32,379 nt of DNA from an uncultured Alphaproteobacteria bacterium (GCA_937871825.1 CALMOK010000223.1:1-32379); one strand, 5' to 3'. Shown: positions 1-9,924, counted from the first letter of the stretch. The notes: generated by a model from the letters alone, not told the origin. Numbers and translations: made by a program.

Positions 1-368
1 GTGAATCACGACCTCGCAGGAGCCGGTAGGCCCTTCTTCAACAGCCTGCTAGAGCCAGTGATGGTCAGAGGCTTTCCACACGTCCGTCCGAAGTTCCAAC
101 GCTTCCCTAGTTCACCTTTTTATCAGAACCACTAAATTAAGTCTATTAGTTAACTATAGGGTTTTAAGCCCGGTCACTTCCTATAACCCGCTACTATCGA
201 CCAAAGCGTTTTTCTTTCTGCTTGATCAGAGCATGTTGACGATTCGGGGCCGGACACCCCTGATCGCACATGCGCAATGCTCAGTGTAGATTGGTGAAGG
301 TGTAATTGCTTCCTAATACCGGGTAAGTCCCGTCATCTTTTTCTAAGGGTGACCTTACCCTGCGCCGC
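1..368. other. AT-richer intergenic left edge
   Basis: No gene is recognised here. Frame 1 on the plus strand is open from the window edge to a TAA at 133-135 (44 codons) and could be the last part of a gene cut off by the edge, but the peptide matches no family I know. The stretch from about 110 to 220 is clearly richer in A and T than the rest of the window. A long extragenic palindrome lies at 229-282. A short inverted repeat, GGGTAAG at 321-327 and CTTACCC at 354-360, follows the stop codon of the aldo/keto reductase and might end its transcript, although no T-run follows it. Confidence 0.5.
229..282. repeat. Extragenic palindromic element (REP-like)
   Basis: Nested inverted repeats form one long imperfect stem: GCATGT (231-236) pairs with ACATGC (268-273), and GATTCGGGG (241-249) pairs with CCCCTGATC (257-265) with one mismatch and one wobble around a 7-base loop. 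An outer GAGCAT / ATGCTC pair frames it at 229-234 and 277-282. The wording at its ends and the CCGGACAC core resemble the dispersed extragenic palindromes common in Rhizobiales genomes. That match is from memory of the class, not from a search. Confidence 0.55.
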
Positions 369-1397
369 CTAAAGTTCAGCCGATTGCGCCCAAAGGTTGA
401 GATTTCCCTCGGTGGCGTGATGATCGATCTCTCCCAGCTCGTCGGCGCTGAAGGCCAGGTTCTTGGTCGCCCCGATGCAGTCCGTGACCTGTTCGGGGCG
501 GCTGGCGCCGATCAGTGCCGAGGTGACGCGGCCGTCCCGGAGCACCCAGGCGATGGCCATCTGGGCCAGGGTCTGCCCGCGCCGCTCCGCAATGGCGTTG
601 AGGGCCTTGACGTTGGCGATGTTGCCTTCGCTGAGCATGCCGCGATCGAGCGACTTGTCTTCGCTGGCGCGGCTCCCTGCCGGTACACCGCCGAGATATT
701 TCGTGGTCAGGATCCCCTGGGCGAGCGGCGAGAACACGATGGAGCCGATGCCTTCCTGGTCCAACGCGTCGAGCAGGCCGTCGTTCTCGACCCAGCGATT
801 GAGCATGGAATAGCTCGGCTGGTGGATGAGGCAGGGCGTTCCGAGCCGCCGCAGGATGGCGGCCGCCTCGCGGGTGCGCCGGGCGTTGTAGGACGAGATG
901 CCGGCGTAAAGCGCCTTGCCCTGCCGCACCGCGCTGTCGAGCGCCCCCATGGTTTCCTCGAGCGGAGTTTCGGGGTCGAACCGGTGGGAATAGAAGATGT
1001 CGACATAGTCGACGCCCAGGCGCCTCAAGCTCTGGTCGAGGCTCGCCAGCACGTATTTGCGGCTGCCCCATTGGCCGTAAGGGCCGGGCCACATCAGGTA
1101 GCCGGCCTTGGAGGAGATCAGCAATTCGTCGCGCAGGCCGCTGAAGTCGGTCCGCAGGATCTCGCCGAAGGCCGTCTCGGCCGAGCCGGGCGGCGGGCCG
1201 TAATTGTTGGCGAGGTCGAAATGGGTGATGCCGCCGTCGAAAGCGGTGCGGCACATCTCCTTCATGCTGCCGAGCGAGCGGTCCTCGCCGAAATTATGCC
1301 ACAGGCCCAGGGACACGGCGGGCAGCTTCAACCCGCTGCGGCCGCAGCGCCGGTAGGGCATGGTCTCGTAGCGGTTCTCGGCGGGCTGGTACGACAT
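369..1397 (-). CDS. gpr: Aldo/keto reductase, YghZ / L-glyceraldehyde-3-phosphate reductase type
   Basis: NADPH-dependent cytosolic reductase of 342 residues. It closely follows E. coli YghZ (Gpr) along its whole length, for example in the segments SLGLWHNFG, FDLANNYGPPPGSAE and SRKYVLASLDQSL. The catalytic tetrad of the family is present: Asp61, Tyr66, Lys97 (SSKAGY) and His138 (YSHRFD). Characterised relatives reduce L-glyceraldehyde 3-phosphate and methylglyoxal, so a role in detoxifying reactive aldehydes or triose phosphates is a family inference. The start at 1397 has a GGGGA ribosome-binding site about seven bases upstream. The gene diverges from clpB across 254 bases. Its downstream side is the AT-rich window edge. 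Confidence 0.9.
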   Translation of the reverse strand: MSYQPAENRYETMPYRRCGRSGLKLPAVSLGLWHNFGEDRSLGSMKEMCRTAFDGGITHFDLANNYGPPPGSAETAFGEILRTDFSGLRDELLISSKAGYLMWPGPYGQWGSRKYVLASLDQSLRRLGVDYVDIFYSHRFDPETPLEETMGALDSAVRQGKALYAGISSYNARRTREAAAILRRLGTPCLIHQPSYSMLNRWVENDGLLDALDQEGIGSIVFSPLAQGILTTKYLGGVPAGSRASEDKSLDRGMLSEGNIANVKALNAIAERRGQTLAQMAIAWVLRDGRVTSALIGASRPEQVTDCIGATKNLAFSADELGEIDHHATEGNLNLWAQSAEL

Positions 1398-1651
1398 GGC
1401 TGATCCCCGGGCTTGGCTGGTACGGTCAAGCTCTATGCCCGATGCAGGGCTTTTGTTGCGAGGGTCGATCCCACGCTCGCCGACGGGTGCGGTCCTGAAT
1501 GTTGCAAAAATGTTTCATGCGAGGCCGGGCAACCTCTTTCGCGTCCCGACCCGCATCCCCAAATCGGGCGTGACCCCGGTTGCCTGATTGGAACCGGACG
1601 ATTCGACGTCGGCCTCGCTTCGGGTGGCCGGCGTTTCATGGAGGTTTCTGA

Positions 1652-4279
1652 ATGAACTTCGAGAAATTCACCGAAAGGGCGCGCGGCTTCGTGCAGTCGG
1701 CGCAATCGCTGGCCCTGCGCGAGGGCCACCAGCAATTCACGCCCGAACACGTGCTGAAGGTGCTGCTCGACGACCCCGCCGGGCTGGTCGCCGGGCTCAT
1801 CGACAAGGCGGGCGGCCAGTCCCGCGCCGCGCTGGCGCAGACCGAGCTCGCCCTCGGCAAGCTGCCCAAGGTGCAGGGCTCCGGCGCCGGCCAGGTCTAC
1901 CTCGGCCAAGCGACAGCCCGCGTGTTCGACGGGGCGGAGAAGATCGCTCAAAAGGCGGGCGATAGCTTCGTGACGGTTGAGCGCCTGCTGCTCGCCCTCG
2001 CCTTGGAGAAGGGAACGGACGCCGCCCGCATCCTGGCGGAGGCCGGCGTGACGCCGCAAACCCTCAACGCCGCCATCGAGGACCTGCGCAAGGGCCGCAC
2101 GGCCGACAGCGCTTCGGCCGAAAGCCAATATGACGCGCTGAAGAAATACGCGCGCGACCTCACCGACGCGGCCCGTAACGGCAAGCTCGATCCGGTGATC
2201 GGCCGCGACGAGGAGATCCGCCGCTCCATCCAGGTCCTGTCCCGCCGCACCAAGAACAACCCGGTGCTGATCGGCGAGCCGGGCGTGGGCAAGACCGCGA
2301 TCGCGCTGCGGATCGTCAACGGCGACGTGCCCGAAAGCCTCGCCGACAAGAAGCTGCTCTCGCTCGACATGGGTTCGCTGATCGCGGGCGCGAAATATCG
2401 CGGCGAGTTCGAGGAACGGCTGAAGGCGGTGCTGAACGAGGTGACGGCGGCGAACGGCGGCATCATCCTGTTTATCGACGAGATGCATACGCTGGTGGGG
2501 GCCGGCAAGGGCGAGGGCGCGATGGACGCCTCGAACCTCCTGAAGCCCGCGCTGGCACGGGGCGAGCTGCATTGCATCGGCGCCACCACGCTGGAGGAGT
2601 TCCGCAAGCACGTCGAAAAGGACGCCGCCCTGGCGCGCCGGTTCCAGCCCATCTTCGTGAGCGAGCCGACCGTGGAGGACACGATCTCGATCCTGCGCGG
2701 CCTCAAGGAAAAATACGAGCTGCACCACGGCGTGCGGATCACCGACGGCGCCATCGTGGCGGCCTCGACCCTGTCGAACCGCTACATCGCCGACCGTTTC
2801 CTGCCCGACAAGGCCATCGACCTCGTCGACGAGGCCGCTTCGCGACTGCGCATGCAGGTGGATTCCAAGCCCGAGGAGCTTGACGAACTCGACCGGCGCA
2901 TCATCCAGCTCAAGATCGAGCAGGAAGCGCTCAAGCGGGAAACCGACCCGGCCTCGCGCGACCGGCTTGGCAAGCTGGAAGCGGAACTCGACGACCTGCA
3001 GGAACAGTCCGACGCCCTGACGGTGCGCTGGCGCGCCGAAAAGGACAAGCTCGGCTCGGCCCAGAAGCTCAAGGAGCGGCTGGAGACGGCCCGCAACGAG
3101 CTCAGCCAGGCCCAGCGCAAGGGCGAGTACCAGCGGGCGGGCGAGCTGACCTATGGGGTCATCCCGGACCTCGAGCGGGCGCTCGCCGAGAACGAGGGCA
3201 AGTCGGGCGACCGGCTGGTCGACGAGGCGGTCACGGCCGACCGGGTCGCCCAGGTGGTGTCGCGCTGGACCGGCGTGCCGGTCGACAAGATGCTGCAGGG
3301 CGAGAAGGACAAGCTGCTCAAGATGGAAGAGGCCATCGGCAAGCGGGTGGTGGGGCAGTCCGAGGCCGTCCGGTCGGTGTCGACCGCGGTGCGCCGCGCC
3401 CGCGCCGGGCTGCAGGATCCCAACCGCCCCATCGGCTCGTTCATGTTCCTTGGCCCGACCGGCGTCGGCAAGACCGAGCTGACCAAGGCGCTCGCCAGCT
3501 TCATGTTCGACGACGAAACCGCCATGGTCCGCATCGACATGTCGGAATACATGGAAAAGCACGCGGTTTCGCGGCTGATCGGCGCCCCTCCGGGCTATGT
3601 CGGCTATGAGGAAGGCGGCGCGCTGACCGAGGCGGTGCGGCGCAGGCCCTACCAGGTGGTGCTGTTCGACGAGGTCGAGAAAGCCCATCCAGACGTGTTC
3701 AACGTCCTGTTGCAGGTGCTGGACGACGGGCGGCTGACCGACGGCCAGGGCCGGACGGTGGACTTCCGCAACGTGCTGATCATCATGACGTCGAACCTCG
3801 GTTCGGAATACCTGTCGGCGCAGAAGGCCGGCGACGACGTCGGGCTGGTCCGCGACGAGGTGATGGGGGTGGTGCGCGGCCACTTCCGGCCCGAATTCCT
3901 CAACCGGGTGGACGAGGTCATCCTGTTCCACCGCCTGCGCCGGGAAGACATGGGGGCCATCGTCGACATCCAGCTAGGCCGCCTCGCCAAGCTTCTCGAG
4001 GATCGCAAGATTGCCCTCGACCTCGACGAGCGGGCCCGTGCCTGGCTGGCCGAGAAGGGGTACGACCCGGCCTATGGTGCCCGCCCGCTCAAGCGGACGA
4101 TCCAGAAAGCCGTTCAGGACCCGCTCGCCGAGATGATCCTGTCGGGTACGGTGGGCGACGGCGAAACCATCGAGGTCTCGGCGGGTCCGTTGGGCCTGCT
4201 GTTCAACGGCGAGCCAGACCTCGACATTGAGGCGCAGGACGCCGGCCGCGTGCTGCCTTTCTCGAAGGCGATCAACTGA
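1652..4279 (+). CDS. clpB: ATP-dependent disaggregase ClpB
   Basis: Hexameric AAA+ chaperone that pulls polypeptides out of aggregates together with DnaK/DnaJ/GrpE. At 875 residues it has the normal family length. In order it shows the Clp N-domain repeats (about 1-145), a first AAA+ module with Walker A GEPGVGKT near 207-214 and the Walker B stretch ILFIDEMH, a coiled-coil middle domain (about 400-525) which separates ClpB from ClpA and ClpC, and a second AAA+ module with Walker A GPTGVGKT near 601-608 and [13 protein letters not shown]. The C-terminal D2-small domain is complete. A GGAGG ribosome-binding site at 1640-1644 lies seven bases before the ATG. ClpB is usually heat-induced through sigma-32, but I could not find a convincing sigma-32 promoter in the upstream gap. 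Confidence 0.98.
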   Translation: MNFEKFTERARGFVQSAQSLALREGHQQFTPEHVLKVLLDDPAGLVAGLIDKAGGQSRAALAQTELALGKLPKVQGSGAGQVYLGQATARVFDGAEKIAQKAGDSFVTVERLLLALALEKGTDAARILAEAGVTPQTLNAAIEDLRKGRTADSASAESQYDALKKYARDLTDAARNGKLDPVIGRDEEIRRSIQVLSRRTKNNPVLIGEPGVGKTAIALRIVNGDVPESLADKKLLSLDMGSLIAGAKYRGEFEERLKAVLNEVTAANGGIILFIDEMHTLVGAGKGEGAMDASNLLKPALARGELHCIGATTLEEFRKHVEKDAALARRFQPIFVSEPTVEDTISILRGLKEKYELHHGVRITDGAIVAASTLSNRYIADRFLPDKAIDLVDEAASRLRMQVDSKPEELDELDRRIIQLKIEQEALKRETDPASRDRLGKLEAELDDLQEQSDALTVRWRAEKDKLGSAQKLKERLETARNELSQAQRKGEYQRAGELTYGVIPDLERALAENEGKSGDRLVDEAVTADRVAQVVSRWTGVPVDKMLQGEKDKLLKMEEAIGKRVVGQSEAVRSVSTAVRRARAGLQDPNRPIGSFMFLGPTGVGKTELTKALASFMFDDETAMVRIDMSEYMEKHAVSRLIGAPPGYVGYEEGGALTEAVRRRPYQVVLFDEVEKAHPDVFNVLLQVLDDGRLTDGQGRTVDFRNVLIIMTSNLGSEYLSAQKAGDDVGLVRDEVMGVVRGHFRPEFLNRVDEVILFHRLRREDMGAIVDIQLGRLAKLLEDRKIALDLDERARAWLAEKGYDPAYGARPLKRTIQKAVQDPLAEMILSGTVGDGETIEVSAGPLGLLFNGEPDLDIEAQDAGRVLPFSKAIN

Positions 4280-4284
4280 TCGAA

Positions 4285-4328
4285 CGGCGGGCCGGTCCGA
4301 ACCTCGCGGGGTTCGGGCCGGACCGCCG
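4285..4328. terminator. Bidirectional hairpin terminator between clpB and the LysR gene
   Basis: Nineteen-base arms at 4285-4303 and 4310-4328 pair with one G-A mismatch and one G-U wobble around a six-base loop. The hairpin begins six bases after the clpB stop and lies 26 bases from the stop of the convergent LysR gene. No long T-run follows on either side, so it may act as a GC-rich bidirectional terminator or as an mRNA-stabilising end. Confidence 0.7.
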
Positions 4329-4354
4329 TGTGCTCGACACCTCTGCTCACAACT

Positions 4355-5248
4355 TCAGCGAAGCTCCCGCAACACGTCGATGAAGGCCCGCAAACCGGGC
4401 GGCACATGACGGTGGCCGGGGTAGTAAAGGAAAAGGCCGGGGATGAAGGGGCACCAATCGTCCAGCACGGTGACGAGTTCGCCCCGTTCGAGATAGGGCC
4501 GGGCCGAGCGGTCCGACACATAGGCGATGCCGAGCCCGTCCGCAGCCGCCTCGGTCATCAGTTCGACGTGATCGAGGGTCAGCGCGCCGGGTGGATCGAT
4601 GGTCAGGTCCTGGCCATTCTTTGAGAATTCCCATCGGAAGAGCTTGCCGCTCGGCATGCGGAACCGGATGCAGGCATGGCGGCGCAGGTCGTCCGGCGTT
4701 TGCGGCCGTTCGCGGCCATCGAGGTAGGCCGGGGCGGCGATGGCCACGAAACGCGCCTCCCCGCCGAAGTGCACCGCCACCATGTCGCGGGGCACGGCTT
4801 CGCCCAACCTGACGCCGGCGTCGAAACCTTCCGCCACGATATCGACCAGCCGTCCCTCGGTCACGAGGTCGAGAGACATGCCCGGATGACGGGACAGGAA
4901 GATCGGAACGACTCCTTTAATGAGGACCCGCGCCGCGGTCTCCCCCGCGTTGATCCGCAGGATACCGCGCGGATGGCCGCCGAAGGCCTCAACCTCCTCG
5001 AAGGCGAGATCGAGATCCCGCAGCACGGGCCGCAGGCGTTCGGCAAGGCGCTCCCCGGCCTCCGTCGCCGATACGCTACGGGTCGTCCGATGCAGGAGAC
5101 GCACGCCCATATCGGCTTCCATGGCCCGCATCATGTGACTGAGTGTCGATGGCGACAGCCCCAATTCGTCGGCCGCTTTGCGGAAACTGCGATGCGCCAC
5201 GATGGCCAGGAAGCTGGTTATCTCGACGAGGGTCGGCCTGTTACTCAT
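4355..5248 (-). CDS. LysR-family transcriptional regulator
   Basis: 297 residues, standard for LysR-type regulators. The N-terminal winged helix-turn-helix covers about residues 5-65 (FRKAADELGLSPSTLSHMMR, then VRLLHRTTRSVSATEAGE). The rest is a periplasmic-binding-protein-like effector domain, resembling the AaeR/DsdC-type subgroup common in proteobacteria. It is transcribed away from the SDR oxidoreductase at 5362, with 113 bases between the two starts. This is the usual geometry for a LysR regulator controlling a divergent target and itself, so regulation of the SDR gene is an inference from layout. The effector is unknown. Confidence 0.92.
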   Translation of the reverse strand: MSNRPTLVEITSFLAIVAHRSFRKAADELGLSPSTLSHMMRAMEADMGVRLLHRTTRSVSATEAGERLAERLRPVLRDLDLAFEEVEAFGGHPRGILRINAGETAARVLIKGVVPIFLSRHPGMSLDLVTEGRLVDIVAEGFDAGVRLGEAVPRDMVAVHFGGEARFVAIAAPAYLDGRERPQTPDDLRRHACIRFRMPSGKLFRWEFSKNGQDLTIDPPGALTLDHVELMTEAAADGLGIAYVSDRSARPYLERGELVTVLDDWCPFIPGLFLYYPGHRHVPPGLRAFIDVLRELR

Positions 5249-5361
5249 GGGAGAACTTCACCACCTCGTGCCGAATTGGGCGGATTATACCATGAACGTC
5301 AAGGATTAGCTTCGCTTCAAGATGGGCCGCAACTCCGCGATCCCGTCGCGAGGACCACCCT

Positions 5362-6192
5362 ATGGCTCGAACTTGGTTCATCACTGGCACGTCGTCCGGC
5401 CTCGGTCGCGCGATGACCGAGCAATTACTGGCGCAGGGAGACCGCGTCGCGGCGACACTGCGCAGGACGGACGCCCTTGACGACCTGCAGGCGCGCCACG
5501 GCGACCGCCTCTGGGTGGCGACGCTGGACGTGTGCGACACCCCGGCGGTGCGGGACGTCGTCGACCGTGCTTTCAAAGCGTTGAGCCGCATCGACGTCGT
5601 CGTCAACAATGCGGGCTATGGCCTGACGGGGGCCGCCGAGGAGGTGAGCGACGAGCAGATCCGGCGGCAGATCGACACCAACGTCATCGGCTCGATCCAG
5701 GTCATCCGCGCCGCCCTGCCCCAGTTGCGGGCCCAAGGGGGCGGGCGGATCCTGCAGGTTTCGTCGGAAGGCGGCCAGGTCGCCTATCCAAATTTCAGCC
5801 TCTACCACGCCAGCAAATGGGCGGTCGAAGGTTTCGTCGAATCCGTTGCCCAGGAGGTCGCGCCTTTCGGCATCACGTTCACGATCGTGGAGCCCGGCCC
5901 CGCCCTGACGAGGTTTGGCGAGGGTATCGTCAGCGCGCCGCCGATGGCGATCTACGAGGACACGCCGGCCGGGGAGGTGCGCCGCGCCATCACCAACGGC
6001 CAGTTCCCCATCACGGGCGATGCCGACAAGATGGCGCGGGCCATGATACAATCCGTCGATCGCACCCCCGCGCCCCGGCGGCTGACCCTTGGGGCCGGCG
6101 CTTATGCCAGGGTCCGGGCGGCGCTGGTTGATCGGCTCGCCACCCTCGACAACCAGAAGGAGATCGCACTGTCCACCGAACGGGACCAATGA
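5362..6192 (+). CDS. Short-chain dehydrogenase/reductase (classical SDR)
   Basis: 276-residue Rossmann-fold NAD(P)-dependent oxidoreductase. The cofactor loop TGTSSGLG lies at 8-15, NNAG at 82-85, the catalytic serine at 134/135 (VSSEGG) and the YxxxK pair at Tyr148/Lys152 (YHASK). An arginine pair after the second strand (TLRRTD) favours NADPH. The sequence belongs to the broad group annotated as SDR family oxidoreductase or ketoreductase; the substrate cannot be read from it. Its divergent partner is the LysR regulator at 4355-5248, which probably controls it. It ends 16 bases before the stop of convergent dnaQ. Confidence 0.9.
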   Translation: MARTWFITGTSSGLGRAMTEQLLAQGDRVAATLRRTDALDDLQARHGDRLWVATLDVCDTPAVRDVVDRAFKALSRIDVVVNNAGYGLTGAAEEVSDEQIRRQIDTNVIGSIQVIRAALPQLRAQGGGRILQVSSEGGQVAYPNFSLYHASKWAVEGFVESVAQEVAPFGITFTIVEPGPALTRFGEGIVSAPPMAIYEDTPAGEVRRAITNGQFPITGDADKMARAMIQSVDRTPAPRRLTLGAGAYARVRAALVDRLATLDNQKEIALSTERDQ

Positions 6193-6208
6193 CGCTTAGT
6201 GCAGTGCC

Positions 6209-6925
6209 CTACCGGGCCACGGCCCGCGGTGCGTCGGGGGTGGCCTCGTAGGTCAGCCAGATGGCCCTTTCGCCCAGGCTCGCCACAAAGGCCGCGTGGG
6301 CCGCCCGCTCGGCCTCGGTCACCACCGGCCGCAGGGGGCGCGGGCGGCGCAGCACGGCGGCCTTGGCGTCGCCCCGCAACACCACCACCTCGGCGCTGAG
6401 CCCGAGGGAGGTTTGCCGCCCGCCCGTCAGTTCGGCGTAAACCTCGGCCAGGATCTGCGCGTCGATCAGCGCGCCGTGCTTGGCGCGGCGCGTATTGTCG
6501 ATCCGGTAGCGCTGGCACAGCGCGTCGAGCGAATTGGGCGCGCCGGGGTGCCGGCGCCGCGCCAAGGCCAGCGTGTCGAGCACCATCTCCATGCCGATCG
6601 CGGGCCGCTGAAGGGTCTTCAGCTCCCAATTGATGAACCGCATGTCGAATTCGGCATTGTGGATCACCAGCCGGGCGTCGCGCACGAAATCCAGGAATTC
6701 GTCCGCGACGTGGCCGAACAGGGGATGATCGGCGAGGAATTCGGCCGAAAGCCCATGCACCCGGTAGGCGTCGTCCGGCATGGCGCGTTCGGGGTTGATA
6801 TAGGTGTGGTAGTGCCGGCCCGTCGGGATCGAGTTGATGAGTTCGACGCCGGCGATCTCGACGAGCCTGTCTCCCTTGGCCGGGTCGAGGCCGGTGGTTT
6901 CGGTGTCGAGGACGATCTCACGCAT
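6209..6925 (-). CDS. dnaQ: DNA polymerase III epsilon subunit (3'-5' proofreading exonuclease)
   Basis: 238-residue DEDDh exonuclease. The Exo I motif has Asp7 and Glu9 (VLDTETTGLD), Exo II has Asp94 (HNAEFDMRF), and Exo III has His150 and Asp155 (KHGALIDAQIL). After the catalytic domain (about 1-175) a C-terminal tail would bind the alpha subunit DnaE. It removes misinserted bases in the replisome core. It starts three bases after the coaE stop, so the two are almost certainly co-transcribed and probably translationally coupled. The coaE-dnaQ order is usual in Alphaproteobacteria, though aroE, which often precedes them, is absent here. Confidence 0.95.
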   Translation of the reverse strand: MREIVLDTETTGLDPAKGDRLVEIAGVELINSIPTGRHYHTYINPERAMPDDAYRVHGLSAEFLADHPLFGHVADEFLDFVRDARLVIHNAEFDMRFINWELKTLQRPAIGMEMVLDTLALARRRHPGAPNSLDALCQRYRIDNTRRAKHGALIDAQILAEVYAELTGGRQTSLGLSAEVVVLRGDAKAAVLRRPRPLRPVVTEAERAAHAAFVASLGERAIWLTYEATPDAPRAVAR

Positions 6926-6928
6926 GCA

Positions 6929-7528
6929 CTAGACCCGGTTCGGCGAAGCCTCGCGCAAGCCCGCCAGAACGGCATCGACCTGCCGGCGCGCGGCGTCCAG
7001 CCCTCGCCCGGTGTCGATGACGTGGTCGGCGCGGCGGCGCTTTTCGGCATCGGGCATTTGTTTGGCGAGTATGGCCGAAAACCGGGCTTCCGTCATGCCG
7101 GGGCGGGCAAGGACGCGGGCCTTTTGCACCGTTTCCGGCGCCGAGGCCACCACGACGCGGTCAACCGCCGCTTCGCCGCCCGTCTCGTAAAGGAGCGGCA
7201 CGTCCAGCACCACGACCGGCGTGCCGCTGGCACGGGCCGTCGCCAAAAAGGCCTGCCGGCGGGCCAGCACGAGCGGATGCACGATGCCTTCCAGGCGGCG
7301 CAGCGCCTCGGCCTGTCCGAGCACCCGGGCGGCGAGGGCGTCGCGGTTGATCCGCCCGTTCCGCGTCACGCCGGGAAAGGCGGCTTCCACGGCGGCGACC
7401 GCCTCGCCGCCGTAAAGCTCATGCACCGCCGCGTCCGCGTCGAAAACCGGGACGCCCGCGTCCCGGAACAAGGCGGCGGTGGTGGATTTTCCCATGCCGA
7501 TCGACCCTGTCAGGCCGAGGACGATCAT
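6929..7528 (-). CDS. coaE: Dephospho-CoA kinase
   Basis: 199-residue P-loop kinase that phosphorylates the 3'-hydroxyl of the ribose in dephospho-CoA, the last step of coenzyme A synthesis. The Walker A loop is at residues 8-16 (GSIGMGKST), followed by the family's [10 protein letters not shown] segment; the lid and CoA-binding part contains [11 protein letters not shown] near the C-terminus. It lies 51 bases downstream of fba and three bases upstream of dnaQ on the same strand, so it may be read from the gap-pgk-fba transcript, from its own promoter, or both. Confidence 0.95.
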   Translation of the reverse strand: MIVLGLTGSIGMGKSTTAALFRDAGVPVFDADAAVHELYGGEAVAAVEAAFPGVTRNGRINRDALAARVLGQAEALRRLEGIVHPLVLARRQAFLATARASGTPVVVLDVPLLYETGGEAAVDRVVVASAPETVQKARVLARPGMTEARFSAILAKQMPDAEKRRRADHVIDTGRGLDAARRQVDAVLAGLREASPNRV

Positions 7529-7579
7529 GGCTGCCCAGGCAAGGAAGTCTTGCCCAATGGTGCCAGCGGCAACGAGGCG

Positions 7580-8659
7580 CTACGCCGCTTTTCCGGTGGC
7601 GAACTGCGGGTCGAGCTTGCCGGCGGCATAGAGTTTGGCCATTTGCGAGAGCGGCATGACCTTGATCGACGCGGCTTGGCCGGCCGTGCCGAATTCCTCG
7701 AACCGCTGCCGGCAAAGCTTGGTCACCGCGTCCATCGCGGGCTTCAGATATTTGCGGGGATCGAACTCGGCCGGGTTCTCGGCGAACACCTTGCGGATCT
7801 GGCCCGTGATGGCCATCCGGCTGTCTGTGTCGATGTTGATCTTGCGGACGCCATGCTTGATGCCGCGCTGGATTTCGGCGACCGGCACGCCCCAGGTCTG
7901 GGGCATTTCCCCGCCGTAGCGGTTGATGATCTCCTGCAAATCCTCGGGCACGGAGGACGAGCCGTGCATGACGAGGTGGGTGTTGGGCAGGCGCGCGTGG
8001 ATTGCCTCGATGACATGCATGGCCAGCACGTCCCCGTCGGGCTTGCGGCTGAACTTGTAGGCCCCGTGCGAGGTCCCCATGGCGACCGCCAGCGCGTCCA
8101 CCTTGGTGGCGGCCACGAACTCGACCGCCTCGTCGGGGTTTGTCAGCAACTGGTCGTGCGACAGCGTGCCCTCGATGCCGTGCCCGTCCTCCTGTTCGCC
8201 GCCGCCCGACTCGAGCGAGCCCAGCACGCCGAGTTCCCCCTCAACCGACACGCCCGCCCAATGCGCCATCTCGGACACCGCCCGGGTGATGCGGACGTTG
8301 TAATCCCAGTCGGCCGCCGACTTGCCGTCGGCCTTCAGCGAGCCGTCCATCATCACGGAGGTGAAGTTGCTCTGGATGGCGGTCGCGCAGGTGGCTTCGT
8401 TGTTGCCGTGGTCGAGATGCACGCAGACCGGGATGTGCGGATAGATCTCCACCACGGCGTCCATCATCTTGGTCAGCATGATGTCGTTGGCGTAGGCGCG
8501 GGCGCCGCGCGAGGCTTGCAGGATCACCGGGGCGTCGCAGGCGTCGGCCGCCGCCATGATGGCGAGGGCCTGCTCCATGTTGTTCATGTTGAAGGCCGGG
8601 ACGCCGTAGCCCCGCTCGGCCGCGTGGTCCAGCAACTGACGCAGCGTGATGCGTGCCAT
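7580..8659 (-). CDS. fba: Fructose-bisphosphate aldolase, class II (Calvin-cycle subtype)
   Basis: 359-residue zinc aldolase that interconverts fructose 1,6-bisphosphate with dihydroxyacetone phosphate and glyceraldehyde 3-phosphate. The metal and catalytic site appears as HLDHGNN, with Asp83 and His84, and later [10 protein letters not shown] and HGSSSVPED supply the remaining ligand and phosphate-binding segments. Its length and the C-terminal [14 protein letters not shown] segment match the B subgroup of class II aldolases (CbbA/FbaA of autotrophic and alpha- and betaproteobacteria). It lies 27 bases downstream of pgk, with gap before that, giving a lower-glycolysis/gluconeogenesis set. 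No RuBisCO or other Calvin-cycle gene is in the window, so autotrophy cannot be claimed. Confidence 0.96.
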   Translation of the reverse strand: MARITLRQLLDHAAERGYGVPAFNMNNMEQALAIMAAADACDAPVILQASRGARAYANDIMLTKMMDAVVEIYPHIPVCVHLDHGNNEATCATAIQSNFTSVMMDGSLKADGKSAADWDYNVRITRAVSEMAHWAGVSVEGELGVLGSLESGGGEQEDGHGIEGTLSHDQLLTNPDEAVEFVAATKVDALAVAMGTSHGAYKFSRKPDGDVLAMHVIEAIHARLPNTHLVMHGSSSVPEDLQEIINRYGGEMPQTWGVPVAEIQRGIKHGVRKINIDTDSRMAITGQIRKVFAENPAEFDPRKYLKPAMDAVTKLCRQRFEEFGTAGQAASIKVMPLSQMAKLYAAGKLDPQFATGKAA

Positions 8660-8686
8660 GGTGTGTTCCGTTTCCTTGGGTGGGCT

Positions 8687-9874
8687 TCAGTTTCTTCGCA
8701 GGGCATGAACGCCCGGCAGGGTCTTGCCTTCCAGCCATTCCAGGAAGGCCCCGCCGGCGGTCGAGATATAGGTGAAGCTGTCGGCGACGCCGGCCCCGTT
8801 CAGGGCCGACACGGTGTCCCCGCCTCCGGCGATCGTCACCAACTGCCCGGATTTCGTAAGCTCGGCGGCCACCTTGGCGACCGCAATCGTGCCCGCGTCG
8901 AAGGGCTTCAGCTCGAAGGCGCCGAACGGCCCATTCCACACGAGCGTCTTGGCGCGCCCGAGGATCTCGATGATCCGCGCGGTGGAGCGTGGGCCCATGT
9001 CGAGGATCATCTCGGCCGACCCGACCGCGTCCACGCTCACAACGCGGGAGGAGGCGTCGGCCTTGAACTCCTTGGCCACCACGGCGTCCACCGGCAGGAC
9101 GATCTCGCAGGACCCGGCCCCGGCCAGGATCTTCCGGGCCGTGTCCAGCAGGTCGTGCTCGCAGAGCGATTTGCCGACCGCCTTGCCCTGGGCGGCCAGG
9201 AAGGTGTTGGCCATTCCACCGCCGATGATCAGGATGTCGACCTTGCCCATCAGGTTACCGAGCAGGTCGAGCTTGGTCGACACTTTCGCCCCGCCGACGA
9301 TCGCCGCCACGGGGCGCTGCGGCCGCTCGAGCGCTTTCGACAAAGCCTCGAGCTCGGCATGCATGCTGCGCCCGGCATAGGCGGGGAGCTTGCGGGCCAA
9401 GCCCTCGGTCGAGGCGTGGGCGCGGTGGGCGGCCGAAAAGGCGTCGTTGACGTAAAGGTCACCGAGCGCCGCCAGCGCTTCGACGAAGTCCGGGTCGTTC
9501 TTTTCCTCGCCGGCGTGGAAGCGGGTGTTTTCGACGAGCAGCACGTCACCAGGCCGCATGGCCTCGATGGCTTGGGCCGCGACATCGAGCCCGTGCGGCG
9601 CGAAGCTCACTGCCTGGCCAAGGTGATCGGCCAAGTGGGTCACCAGGAAGCTGAGCGAATTGGCCTAGTCCGGCACGCCTTTGGGCCGACCGAAGTGCGC
9701 CAGCAGGATCACCTTGCCGCCCTTTTCGATGATGGCCTTGATGGTCGGCACGACGCGCTCGATGCGCGTCGCGTCACTGACGCGACCATCCTCGACCGGC
9801 ACGTTGAGGTCGACGCGCACCAGAACGCGCTTGCCCGCCACGGGGGCATCCTGAATGGTCCTGAAATCGCTCAT
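8687..9874 (-). pseudogene. pgk: Phosphoglycerate kinase interrupted by an in-frame TAG
   Basis: Reading from the ATG at 9874, the frame encodes a full-length phosphoglycerate kinase: 69 residues with [12 protein letters not shown] and HFGRPKG, then a TAG at 9665-9667, then about 325 further residues in the same frame to 8687. The second part has all later family features: [55 protein letters not shown], and the nucleotide loop GGGDTVSAL near the C-terminus. The total of 395 codons is normal. The stop falls between GVPD and ANSLSFLV in a surface loop. A GTG at 9643 could restart translation, but the product would lack the N-terminal 3-phosphoglycerate-binding part. PGK is normally essential, so a sequencing error, recent mutation, second copy or readthrough must be considered. 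Confidence 0.9.
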
Positions 9875-9900
9875 GGGTGGGGTTGCCTCGACGGGGTGAG

Positions 9901-9924
9901 GTTCCGGCGCGCGCGTGCCGGAAC
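9901..9924 (-). promoter_or_regulatory. Stem-loop in the pgk leader
   Basis: GTTCCGGC (9901-9908) and GCCGGAAC (9917-9924) form a perfect 8-bp stem around an 8-base GC loop, 26 bases upstream of the pgk start. Together with the hairpin at 9963-9986 it fills most of the gap-pgk spacer. The likely role is setting mRNA stability or processing between the two cistrons; this is inferred from position only. Confidence 0.45.

Noticed and set aside
1398-1651. Sigma-32 promoter for clpB (CTTGGC at 1412 with CTCTAT at 1431)
   Set aside because: The spacer and -10 match poorly and the position is over 200 bases from the start codon.
1433-3931. An 832-codon minus-strand open frame opposite clpB
   Set aside because: Antisense shadow of clpB with no domain or ribosome-binding site.
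8687-9643. Treating the pgk halves as two separate genes
   Set aside because: Both halves are in one frame, separated by a single stop codon, and together equal one normal-length enzyme; the internal GTG has no special ribosome-binding site.
9665-9667. Idea that the nearby tRNA-Lys could suppress the pgk amber codon
   Set aside because: The tRNA has a normal CTT anticodon reading AAG. No suppressor anticodon (CTA) or readthrough element is visible.
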